From Emcibacter sp. (lineage in GTDB: Bacteria > Pseudomonadota > Alphaproteobacteria > Sphingomonadales > Emcibacteraceae), in assembly GCA_021647465.1 (NCBI GenBank), contig JAKIUQ010000002.1, forward strand, positions 186,001 through 250,000: a stretch of DNA of 64,000 nucleotides. The letters run 5' to 3'. The position numbers and the translations under genes were made by a program. Below are positions 42,714 through 50,594 of the stretch, piece after piece; the first letter of the stretch is position 1; every line of letters begins with the position of its first letter. A model generated the notes under the pieces. The model ran no database searches, had not been told where the DNA came from, and saw nothing but the letters and a program-made list of their open reading frames with translations.

Positions 42714-43352
42714 AATTGTGCCAAAAATGCGGTCACCGGCATCACCGAGGCCGGGGATGATGTAGCTTTTCTCATTCAGTTTTTCATCAATGGCTGTGGT
42801 GTAAATATGCACATCGGGATGAGCCTTTTTCATGGCCTTGAGCCCTTCTGGTACGGCAAGCAGACACAGGAAGGTAATATTCGTTGCCCCGGCCTTTTTT
42901 ATTCTATCCAGTGCCGCAATGGCAGAATTTCCTGTGGCCAGCATAGGATCAACCACCAGACAAAAACGCTCGCTCAAATGCGGGGGCGCTTTGAAATAAT
43001 ATTCAACGGCTTGCAGGTTTTTGGGATCACGATACAGCCCCACATGCCCAACCCGCGCCGATGGGATCAGGTCTAACAACCCCTGCGCCAATCCCTCCCC
43101 GGCTCTTAATATAGAGAAGATACACATTTTCCGGCCCACAAGTTTTGGTGCGGACATGGTGGTCATGGGGGTCTCAATATCAATATTTTGAAGGGGCAGG
43201 TCGCGGGTGACCTCATAGCCCATCAAAAGGCTGATTTCTCTGAGGAGGTTGCGAAAAATCGATGACGGGGTCTCTTTTTTACGCATGATGGTCAATTTAT
43301 GTTTGATCAAAGGATGATCTATAAGGGTAACCCCGTCAATGGTATCAGACAT
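42711..43352 (-). CDS. upp: uracil phosphoribosyltransferase
   Basis: Upp makes UMP from uracil and PRPP, recovering the base released by nucleoside cleavage. The 213-residue protein is full length: HPLIKHKLTIMRKKETP at the start, the FSILRAGEGLAQGLLDLIPSA segment (shown without its flanks), the PRPP loop VVDPMLATGNSAIAALD and the uracil-binding YIIPGLGDAGDRIFGT at the end. It lies 32 bases after the rutR-like gene on the same strand, so the regulator and the salvage enzyme form an operon. Confidence 0.97.
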   Translation of the reverse strand: MSDTIDGVTLIDHPLIKHKLTIMRKKETPSSIFRNLLREISLLMGYEVTRDLPLQNIDIETPMTTMSAPKLVGRKMCIFSILRAGEGLAQGLLDLIPSARVGHVGLYRDPKNLQAVEYYFKAPPHLSERFCLVVDPMLATGNSAIAALDRIKKAGATNITFLCLLAVPEGLKAMKKAHPDVHIYTTAIDEKLNEKSYIIPGLGDAGDRIFGTI

Positions 43353-43384
43353 ATTATTCTTTCTTATGATTCTTGGTCCGCCAG

Positions 43385-43999
43385 CTATTTTAAAATGCCG
43401 CCGAGAATTATTTGTATGGCCGTTTTTTTAGCTTGTTTGTAAAAGTCTTCGTCGTCCAATGTTTTGCCGGTTAAGGTTTCAATCTGCGCAGAAAAATCCG
43501 CATAATGCTGCGTCACGGCCCAAATCATGAACATCAGGTGGATTGGCTCAATGGGCCTGATTTGCCCTGCGGTGACCCACCCTTTAATGACCCGCGTATT
43601 TTCCCCGACCAGTCTTTTCAGGTCTTCGCCGAGCAGGTTTTTTAAAATTGGCGCGCCTTCCATGATTTCATTGGCAAACACCCGCGATCCTGCGGCATGA
43701 TCCCGGGAGAATTCAAATTTCTTGTTGATATAATTGATGATGGTTTCTTCCGGGGTGCCGGTGACCATCCAGTCCTGAAGGGATTGCAGCCATTTATTCA
43801 ATGTTTGCTCGAGTACAGCCAGATAAATTTCTTTTTTGGTTTTGAAGTAATAGAGCAGATTGGGCTTCGACATGCCGGCCATATCCGCGATCTGGTCAAT
43901 GGTCGCGCCTCGGAAACCATAGCTGGCAAAGACTTCCGTTGCGGCATCCAGCAGTTTCTGCTGATTAATGATCTGAATTCGGGATCTTTTCTTCTGCAT
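43385..43999 (-). CDS. rutR: TetR-family regulator, RutR-like
   Basis: The 204-residue protein has a TetR DNA-binding domain at the N-terminus (about 10-60, ATIDQIADMAGMSKPNLLYYF) and a C-terminal ligand domain. That domain shares RutR features: IYLAVLEQTLNKWL, FSRDHAAGSRVFANEIMEGAP and PIHLMFMIWAVTQHYADFSAQ (given in part). RutR of E. coli senses uracil/thymine and controls pyrimidine use. Its position upstream of upp and divergent from deoA supports a nucleobase-sensing role here. A palindrome at 44132-44149 could be an operator. Confidence 0.85.
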   Translation of the reverse strand: MQKKRSRIQIINQQKLLDAATEVFASYGFRGATIDQIADMAGMSKPNLLYYFKTKKEIYLAVLEQTLNKWLQSLQDWMVTGTPEETIINYINKKFEFSRDHAAGSRVFANEIMEGAPILKNLLGEDLKRLVGENTRVIKGWVTAGQIRPIEPIHLMFMIWAVTQHYADFSAQIETLTGKTLDDEDFYKQAKKTAIQIILGGILK

Positions 44000-44131
44000 G
44001 GATATTCTTTATTGTTAAGCGTAAATACCGGACATAATATATTTTAAGCTATTAAACAGCTTTATTGTTTTTTTATAAAGTTACCCCACAATAACCTAAA
44101 GTCAAATTCAATTATATTAAATTAAAAAATA

Positions 44132-44149
44132 TTTTATCAAACGATAAAA
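44132..44149. promoter_or_regulatory. candidate operator between rutR and deoA
   Basis: TTTTATC-AAAC-GATAAAA is a perfect 7-base inverted repeat 41 bases before the deoA ATG. It fits a TetR-type operator in size, but it is not the E. coli RutR consensus (TTGACCA-NN-TGGTCAA). Confidence 0.45.
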
Positions 44150-44189
44150 AATAGTCTATTCTGTTTTTAAAATCAGGTTGGAGCCCGAA

Positions 44190-45506
44190 ATGTTAATAAA
44201 AGAAATCATTCGCAAGAAAAGAGATGGCGGCGAATTATCAGATGCAGAAATCCTGAGTTTTATCGAGGGAATATCAAACCATGATGTCAGTCGGGAGCAA
44301 ATTTCTGCTTTCACCATGGCCGTCTATTTCAAGTCCATGACGATTGCCGAGGTCAGCGCCTTGACCCGTGCGATGATTAACAGCGGCCATAAGCTTGACT
44401 GGTCGCAGCAAGATCTTGGCGGGCCAGTGGTTGACAAACATTCCACCGGCGGGGTCGGGGATAAAGTCAGCCTGATGCTCGCGCCGATGATTGCCGCTTG
44501 CGGGGGGTATGTTCCGATGATTTCCGGACGGGGGCTTGGCCATACCGGCGGCACCTTGGATAAAATGGAAGCCATTGCGGGATATAATACCGCGCCGGAT
44601 CTTGGAAAACTGGCCGAGGTGGTTAAAAAAGTCGGCTGCGCCATTATCGGTCAAACGGCGGAACTCGCCCCGGTAGACAAGGTGATCTATAGCGTGCGTG
44701 ATGTGACGGCGACGGTCGAGTCAACGGCGTTGATCACCGCATCCATCCTCTCCAAAAAAATATCGGCCGGGCTGGATGCTTTGGTGATGGATATCAAGGT
44801 CGGGCCCGGTGCCTTTATGGAAACGACGGAAAAGGCCGTGGAATTGGCAAGCTCTATTCTGCGAACGGCTCATGAGAATGATGTGCCGACCCATGCCATT
44901 TTGACCTCCATGGACGAAGTGCTGGGGCGTACGGCAGGGAATGCGCTTGAGGTTATGGAAACACTGGATTACCTCAGCGGTCATAAACGCGATGCGCGGT
45001 TGCATGAAGTGGTCATGGCATTGACGTCTGAAATGCTTTTTCTGACTAAAATTACCGCGACCCGGGAAGAGGCCGTTCAAAAACTGGAAGCCGTTCTGGA
45101 TAATGGCAAAGCTATGGAAATTTTTGCAGAAATGGTGGCGGAACTTGGCGGGCCGAACGATTTTATTGACCGGCCAGATCAATATCTTGCCAAGGCCCCG
45201 GTGATAAAGCCGGTATTCGCGCAGGAGGCGGGCTATGTTTCCGCCATTGATGTGCGGGGCGTTGGCAATCTTATTGTCAAACTCGGCGGCGGGCGATCTG
45301 TACCGGGGCAGGTGCTGGATATGGCCGTTGGCTTATCTGATATTGCCGGAATTGGCGACTATATGGACGGGGATAGCCCCTTGGCCATGGTTCATGCCAG
45401 AACGCCGGATGATGCCGATAGAATTATGGCAGATATGATGGGTTGTTACCGGTTATCGGATCAGCCCTGCGCCGCGCCTGATGTTATCAGAAAGCTCATG
45501 ACATAA
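44190..45506 (+). CDS. deoA: thymidine phosphorylase
   Basis: DeoA phosphorolyses thymidine and deoxyuridine to the base and deoxyribose-1-phosphate. The 438-residue protein carries the glycine-rich signature VDKHSTGGVGDKVSLMLAP and SGRGLGHTGGTLDKMEAI, and the later LDALVMDIKVGPGAFM block. GGAG lies 7 bases before the ATG at 44190; a TTG at 44178 is an unlikely start. It is divergent from rutR-upp and ends at a strong bidirectional terminator. Its deoxyribose-1-phosphate would be used by DeoB encoded at 48.4 kb. Confidence 0.97.
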   Translation: MLIKEIIRKKRDGGELSDAEILSFIEGISNHDVSREQISAFTMAVYFKSMTIAEVSALTRAMINSGHKLDWSQQDLGGPVVDKHSTGGVGDKVSLMLAPMIAACGGYVPMISGRGLGHTGGTLDKMEAIAGYNTAPDLGKLAEVVKKVGCAIIGQTAELAPVDKVIYSVRDVTATVESTALITASILSKKISAGLDALVMDIKVGPGAFMETTEKAVELASSILRTAHENDVPTHAILTSMDEVLGRTAGNALEVMETLDYLSGHKRDARLHEVVMALTSEMLFLTKITATREEAVQKLEAVLDNGKAMEIFAEMVAELGGPNDFIDRPDQYLAKAPVIKPVFAQEAGYVSAIDVRGVGNLIVKLGGGRSVPGQVLDMAVGLSDIAGIGDYMDGDSPLAMVHARTPDDADRIMADMMGCYRLSDQPCAAPDVIRKLMT

Positions 45507-45542
45507 AAAACTGCCCGAGAGAAATATCGCAGGCAGTTTTTT
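45505..45542. terminator. bidirectional terminator between deoA and the purine operon
   Basis: AAAAAACTGCC (45505-45515) and GGCAGTTTTTT (45532-45542) form a perfect 11-base stem with a 16-base loop and A/T tracts on both sides. It ends deoA and, on the other strand, the phosphoribosyltransferase gene. Confidence 0.9.
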
Positions 45543-45545
45543 CAA

Positions 45546-46106
45546 TCAGATTTTCTTTGTGAGCAGCTTTAAAAGCTCCGGTGATTTGAATTTTGCAATT
45601 TCATCGGTGGTCAAGCCGTGCAATTCATGAGGGAAGACCAGCCAGTCATCCGTTTCATGAAGATAATAATCCGGAATTCGTTCCGTCTTGCGCTTTTCCG
45701 GTTTGTAATAAACGGTGGCAACGCGGGTATCTTCGGGCATATTGCGGCGGCATTGTTCCGATAAGTCACGGATGATGGCATCCACGCTCAGGCCGGAATC
45801 AAATACATCGTCAACGATTAACAGCTTGTCTTCGGCATTAATATTATCGACGATATAGCCAAGCCCATGAACCCGTACGGTTGATGTCCGCGTTGCAATA
45901 CCGGTATAGGATGAGGTGCGAATGGCAATATGATCCGATTTCAAGCCCCGGTAATCCAGATATTCCTGAACGGCAATGCCGATAGGTGTTCCGCCGCGCC
46001 AAACGCCAACGATATAATCCGGCTCAAACCCGCTTTCCAGAATTTTATGGGCCATTTTAAAACTGTCAACCAGCAGGTCATCGGCGGAAATAAATACTTT
46101 ATCCAT
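45546..46106 (-). CDS. phosphoribosyltransferase, HPRT-like (purine salvage)
   Basis: This 186-residue type I phosphoribosyltransferase has the PRPP-binding motif LLIVDDVFDSGLSVDA, an early VGVWRGGTPIGIAVQEYL loop and a C-terminal aromatic block VFPHELHGL typical of purine enzymes. As last gene of an operon with PNP it probably rebuilds nucleotides from hypoxanthine, guanine or xanthine released by phosphorolysis. Exact base preference cannot be read from sequence. The gap to the kinase gene upstream is 30 bases. Confidence 0.82.
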   Translation of the reverse strand: MDKVFISADDLLVDSFKMAHKILESGFEPDYIVGVWRGGTPIGIAVQEYLDYRGLKSDHIAIRTSSYTGIATRTSTVRVHGLGYIVDNINAEDKLLIVDDVFDSGLSVDAIIRDLSEQCRRNMPEDTRVATVYYKPEKRKTERIPDYYLHETDDWLVFPHELHGLTTDEIAKFKSPELLKLLTKKI

Positions 46107-46136
46107 TATTCTTCCATTTTTAAGTTTGATAATATT

Positions 46137-47258
46137 TTAACGAATGTCCCAACTGAATATTCCATTCGTCATGTCAATTGGCGCCACGTTCTTTTCCAAG
46201 GCCTCATATGTCAATAATCCCTCCTGCGTGTCAACAAAAGATATGACAGAAGCCGCATTTACAGAGGCGGCATAAAGCGACGCATCAGGGGCATTGCCCG
46301 CAGAAACAAGGCTGGCCAGCGTTGATGAAAAACTATCTCCCGCGCCGGCTGACCCACGCATGACAACATCTTGCGGCGGGCAGTAATACAGGGTTTCTCC
46401 ATGCAAAAGATAGGCCCCCTTGCTGCCATCTGTGATCACCACATAATCCGGCCCATGGGCGGCAAGTATTTTCATGCACTCAACGAGTCCGAGAGAAAAT
46501 CCGCCAAATTTAAAGCCGTTTTTAAGCAGAGGCGGCATATCTTCGGTTATGGGGAAAGAGGCGTTTTTATGCTTCTGGTCACCTGAGATAAGTTTGGGCA
46601 CCAGAGATTCGCATTCAACTTTATTAATGGACAGCAGGGTGATCGACCCTAGATTCCTAAGAAAATCATCACACAGCCGCGTTAATTGCCGTATGCCCGG
46701 GTTGGACGCGATAAAGCAGCCGGCGGCGGCGGCGCGGGTGACGATGAGCGGAAAATGATCGGCGGACTGGTTGCTTAAATTTGTAATATAAACCAGATCA
46801 TATTTGGTGAAATCCATATCACGGACATGATCGGCTTTCAGGTGGCAATTGGCCCCCCGATGGGTGAAAATCGCCGCATTCCGATCATGGGATGAAATAT
46901 GGACGGCGACGCCGCTGCCTGCATCACCCGTTTGCTGGATATGATCCAGCGCAATATTTTCATCCTCAAGGCGGGCCATGACTTTTTTGGCGTTCAGGTC
47001 TTCGCCGACCAGGGCCAATATCTCCATGGGCATGCCGAGCCGGCTCATGCAGACCGCCGTATTGGCGCCGCCCCCGCCAACATAGGTATCGATGCTCTGG
47101 GATTCAACTTTGCGGCCTTGCTCCAACATCAGAAAGGATGTGGTCATATTATGCAGGGTCATCAATTCAATATCATTGTCGGCTATAACCGTAATGATGT
47201 CGATCATGACAGTGCCGATGGACAGGGCGGGACGGCTGGGTTGCTGCAGAATAGTCAT
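46137..47258 (-). CDS. PfkB-family (ribokinase-like) kinase
   Basis: The 373-residue kinase shows the PfkB fold: GTVMIDIITVIADNDIE near the start, the substrate loop VGGGGANTAVCMSRLGM, and the catalytic GSAGAGDSFSSTLASLVSAG near 325-345, where D is the base. At 373 residues it is longer than typical ribokinase (about 310), with an extra segment near 235-260. Placed between PNP and a purine phosphoribosyltransferase, it might phosphorylate a nucleoside such as inosine/guanosine, adenosine, or a pentose. This is inference; no substrate-specific motif was recognised. Confidence 0.85.
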   Translation of the reverse strand: MTILQQPSRPALSIGTVMIDIITVIADNDIELMTLHNMTTSFLMLEQGRKVESQSIDTYVGGGGANTAVCMSRLGMPMEILALVGEDLNAKKVMARLEDENIALDHIQQTGDAGSGVAVHISSHDRNAAIFTHRGANCHLKADHVRDMDFTKYDLVYITNLSNQSADHFPLIVTRAAAAGCFIASNPGIRQLTRLCDDFLRNLGSITLLSINKVECESLVPKLISGDQKHKNASFPITEDMPPLLKNGFKFGGFSLGLVECMKILAAHGPDYVVITDGSKGAYLLHGETLYYCPPQDVVMRGSAGAGDSFSSTLASLVSAGNAPDASLYAASVNAASVISFVDTQEGLLTYEALEKNVAPIDMTNGIFSWDIR

Positions 47259-47292
47259 TTTCGGGCCTTTTCAGGGGGTTGCCTTCTGGAAA

Positions 47293-48132
47293 TTAAAGGG
47301 AAAAACCATCAATGAAATGTACAAGCAAACGGCTGATATTGCCATAGGCTTTTTCGGCTTCGCTCAAGGTTTCTTCGTGGGACAGGGGGGTGGGCGAAAG
47401 GCCTGCGCCCAGATTCGTGATCAGGGACAGGCCCACCACATCAATTCCGGCATGGCGCGCGATGAGCGTTTCCTGAACGGTTGACATGCCCACCGCATCA
47501 ATGCCGAGCTTGCCCAGCATTCTGATTTCTGCGGGTGTTTCAAAATTTGGCCCTGCAAGCTGGACGTAAACGCCGTTATGAAGCGGGATACCGAGTTCTT
47601 CGGCAGATGAGGTTAATCTGCGGCGCATTTCAGGATCATAGGCCTCAGTCATATCAAAAAAACGCGGGCCGACAGTATCGTCATTTGGGCCAATCAGGGG
47701 ATTATGACCGGACATATTCACATGATCATCTATACACATGATGGAACCTGCGGGCATATCCCGGTGCAGGCTGCCGGCGGCATTGGTGATGATCAGCTTT
47801 TCTATGCCCAGCTTTTTGAATGTTCGGATGGGAATGGCAAGTTTTTCCGCAGGGTGACCTTCATACAGATGCATGCGGCCCTGCATGCAGAGCAGCGCTG
47901 TCTTGCCAACTTTTCCGATGAGAAGCCGCCCGGCATGGCCTTTCACTGTCGGTTGGGGGAAATCAGGTATGTCATCATAGGAGATAATGGTGCCGGGCGT
48001 CATATTATCCCCGAATGCGCCAAGCCCACTGCCCAATATAAGGGCGACTTTCGGGAATTCACCTTTGTGCGCGGACTTAATGGCGGCGACACTATTTTCA
48101 ACTTGTTGCGCGATAGATTTCTGTTGTGGCAT
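47293..48132 (-). CDS. punA: purine-nucleoside phosphorylase (trimeric type)
   Basis: PNP splits inosine, guanosine and their deoxy forms to base plus (deoxy)ribose-1-phosphate. The 279 residues match the trimeric PNP family: ILGSGLGAFGD phosphate loop, MQGRMHLYEGH, IITNAAGSL, the base-binding GPNFETPAEIRMLG and AVGMSTVQETLIARHAG. The E and N residues for 6-oxopurine binding are in the usual blocks. It is the first gene of a three-gene minus-strand operon with the PfkB-type kinase (34 bases downstream) and the phosphoribosyltransferase, divergent from deoB. Confidence 0.94.
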   Translation of the reverse strand: MPQQKSIAQQVENSVAAIKSAHKGEFPKVALILGSGLGAFGDNMTPGTIISYDDIPDFPQPTVKGHAGRLLIGKVGKTALLCMQGRMHLYEGHPAEKLAIPIRTFKKLGIEKLIITNAAGSLHRDMPAGSIMCIDDHVNMSGHNPLIGPNDDTVGPRFFDMTEAYDPEMRRRLTSSAEELGIPLHNGVYVQLAGPNFETPAEIRMLGKLGIDAVGMSTVQETLIARHAGIDVVGLSLITNLGAGLSPTPLSHEETLSEAEKAYGNISRLLVHFIDGFSL

Positions 48133-48358
48133 TTTTTACTCCAGAGAAAAATTAATTCTGATAAGCAGGGTGTTTTTTATATATAGTATACGAAGATAAT
48201 GCTTCTATAGTATAAAAGATATGGTGGCCGGGAATATTTTTTTACCGTCTGGACAAATTTTATAGAAAATTATAGTATGTAAGGCAATATATCCCCGGAT
48301 TTTGTCTGAAATCGTTAGCCAAAATAAGTTTGAACGGGGATTTTCTGGAGTGTTGAAA
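48133..48358. promoter_or_regulatory. divergent control region PNP operon / deo operon
   Basis: This AT-rich region contains three exact TATAGTAT copies at 48182-48189, 48206-48213 and 48271-48278. They could be binding half-sites or fortuitous AT-rich words. No certain -35/-10 pair was chosen. Confidence 0.4.
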
Positions 48359-49573
48359 TTGCGGGCAATAATTATTGTGCTGGATTCTTTCGGTGTTGGG
48401 GAGACGGATGATGCTGCATCATTTGGGGATCAGGGGGCGGATACCTTTGGCCATATTGCGGCAGAGTGTGCCGCTGGGCAGGCTGATGTGCCGGGACTTC
48501 GGGCGGGCCGTTTGACTATTCCCAATCTTATGGAACTGGGCCTTGGCCTTGCGGCGGAACAGTCGGTAGGTCACGATATTCCCGTGGATAAAGCAACAAA
48601 GATTATTGGGAAATACGGATTTGCCGCTGAAAAAAGCCGGGGGAAAGATACCCCGAGCGGTCATTGGGAAATGGCCGGCGTTCCCGTTGAGTTTGATTGG
48701 GGGTATTTTTCTCACGATTACCCAAGTTTTCCGGACGATCTGGTTGCTGCTTTGGTTGCTGAATGCGGTATTCCGGGGGTTTTGGGCAATTGTCACGCCT
48801 CAGGAACAACGATTCTTGATACGCTGGGGGGTGAACATATCAAAAGCGGCAAACCCATCATATATACCTCTGCTGATTCTGTTTTTCAGGTTGCCGCCCA
48901 TGAAACGCATTTTGGACTTGAACGTCTGTATGAAGTCTGCGCTGTGGCCCGAAGGCTGGTGGATGACTATAATATCGGGCGGGTGATTGCCCGGCCTTTC
49001 GTGGGGGAGGCGGCCGGCGAATTTATCAGAACAGGCAACCGCAAGGATTTATCTGTTTTGCCGCCCGCGCCGACGCTATTGGATTTTCATGCCCAAAATG
49101 GCGGCGAGGTGATTTCCATTGGTAAAATAGCGGATATTTTTGCCGATCAGGGCATCACTCAGAAATTTAAGGCGCATGGCAATGCCCGAATTTTTCAGGT
49201 TCTCATGGAACAAGTGGGAAATTCAGTCGATAATGCGATCATTTTTGCCAATCTTGTTGATTTTGATATGCTTTATGGTCATCGGCGTGATGTGGCGGGT
49301 TACGCGGCAGCATTGGAGGAATTTGACCGGAATTTGCCTGAATTATGGGCGGTGCTTCGGCCTGATGATGTGGTGATATTGACCGCGGATCATGGCTGTG
49401 ATCCCACATGGCCCGGCTCAGATCATACGCGCGAACATGTTCCGGTTATCGCCTTTGGGCCAAAGGTCGCGCCGGGTTCCATTGGAAAAAGAGAAACATT
49501 TGCAGATATCGCGGCCAGTTTGGCCCAGCATCTGGGGCTTGCCCCCATGACTGCCGGAACATCCTTTTTGTAA
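48359..49573 (+). CDS. deoB: phosphopentomutase
   Basis: DeoB converts (deoxy)ribose-1-phosphate to the 5-phosphate. The metal-binding alkaline-phosphatase-like core is clear: IIIVLDSFGVGETDDA at the start, GKDTPSGHWEMAG in the middle, and ILTADHGCDPTWPGSDHTRE near the end. The frame is open from 48302, but the family N-terminus begins at M/R-A-I-I; a TTG at 48359 with GGAG 8 bases upstream fits best (404 residues). GTG at 48350 and TTG at 48353 are alternatives. It is the first gene of deoB-deoC-ALDH16-nupC. Confidence 0.94.
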   Translation: MRAIIIVLDSFGVGETDDAASFGDQGADTFGHIAAECAAGQADVPGLRAGRLTIPNLMELGLGLAAEQSVGHDIPVDKATKIIGKYGFAAEKSRGKDTPSGHWEMAGVPVEFDWGYFSHDYPSFPDDLVAALVAECGIPGVLGNCHASGTTILDTLGGEHIKSGKPIIYTSADSVFQVAAHETHFGLERLYEVCAVARRLVDDYNIGRVIARPFVGEAAGEFIRTGNRKDLSVLPPAPTLLDFHAQNGGEVISIGKIADIFADQGITQKFKAHGNARIFQVLMEQVGNSVDNAIIFANLVDFDMLYGHRRDVAGYAAALEEFDRNLPELWAVLRPDDVVILTADHGCDPTWPGSDHTREHVPVIAFGPKVAPGSIGKRETFADIAASLAQHLGLAPMTAGTSFL

Positions 49574-49590
49574 GAAGAATAGAGAATAAT

Positions 49591-50571
49591 GTGACAGCAG
49601 AAAAACAAATATTGATCAATAGTTTTCCAAGAGTTACGGGCTGTGATTTTCACCCGGGCTGGGTTGATGAAATCAGAGTCAATAAATCGGCGGTGGATCG
49701 GCGTATTTCATCGCTGGCGGGCCGGCGCTCAGTGAAAAAGCAATGGCAGGCCGCTTGGCTGCTCAAGGCGATCAGCTGTATTGATCTGACCACCCTGTCC
49801 GGGGATGATACGCCGGAACGGGTAAAACGGCTTTGCGCGAAAGCCCGCAATCCTGTGCGGCCTGATATTTTAGAAGCCCTGGGCTTTGCGCATCAGAATT
49901 TAACCACGGGGGCCGTCTGCGTTTATCATGAGATGGTGGAAACGGCGGTCAGGGCTTTAAAAGGCAGCGGTATTCCCGTTGCCGCCGTCTCGACAGGTTT
50001 TCCGGCGGGTCTTGCCCCTTTGGAAACGCGGCTGGCGGAAATCCGCGCCTCTGTTGCGGCGGGGGCCGAAGAAATCGATATCGTCATCAGCCGCCGGCAT
50101 GTGCTGACCGCGGACTGGCAGGCGCTTTACGATGAAGTAAAATCTTTCCGCGAGGCCTGCGGCGAGGCCCATATGAAGGCAATATTGGCCACAGGGCAAT
50201 TGGGTTCCCTGACCAAAGTGGCCAAGGCCTCTATGGTGTGCATGATGGCGGGGGCTGATTTTATCAAAACATCGACCGGGATGGAGGGGGTCAATGCGAC
50301 ACTCCCTGTGAGCCTTGTTATGATCCGTATGATACGGGAATTTTATCAGAAAACGGGTCAAAAAGTTGGCTATAAGCCTGCGGGCGGTATTGGCACGGCG
50401 AAACTGGCCCTGCAATATCTGGTCTTGATCAAAGAAGAATTGGGCGATGAATGGCTCAATCCGCATCTGTTCCGTTTCGGCGCATCCAGTTTGCTGGGCG
50501 ATATTGAACGCCAGCTCGAACATTTTGTAACAGGCCGTTATTCTGCGGCAAACAGACATCCAATGGGTTAA
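49591..50571 (+). CDS. deoC: deoxyribose-phosphate aldolase
   Basis: DeoC splits deoxyribose-5-phosphate into glyceraldehyde-3-phosphate and acetaldehyde. The 326-residue product from a GTG at 49591 is the longer, animal/alphaproteobacterial-like type. The Schiff-base lysine is in ADFIKTSTGMEGVNAT, the proton-relay region in HMKAILATGQLG, and VGYKPAGGIGTAKLAL supplies the second lysine. CIDLTTLSGDDTPERV near the front is also conserved. AGAG lies 6 bases upstream. The gene starts 18 bases after deoB and is followed by an aldehyde dehydrogenase gene that could remove its acetaldehyde. Confidence 0.96.
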   Translation: MTAEKQILINSFPRVTGCDFHPGWVDEIRVNKSAVDRRISSLAGRRSVKKQWQAAWLLKAISCIDLTTLSGDDTPERVKRLCAKARNPVRPDILEALGFAHQNLTTGAVCVYHEMVETAVRALKGSGIPVAAVSTGFPAGLAPLETRLAEIRASVAAGAEEIDIVISRRHVLTADWQALYDEVKSFREACGEAHMKAILATGQLGSLTKVAKASMVCMMAGADFIKTSTGMEGVNATLPVSLVMIRMIREFYQKTGQKVGYKPAGGIGTAKLALQYLVLIKEELGDEWLNPHLFRFGASSLLGDIERQLEHFVTGRYSAANRHPMG

Positions 50572-50594
50572 CGAAAAGACAAGGTTTTTTATAC

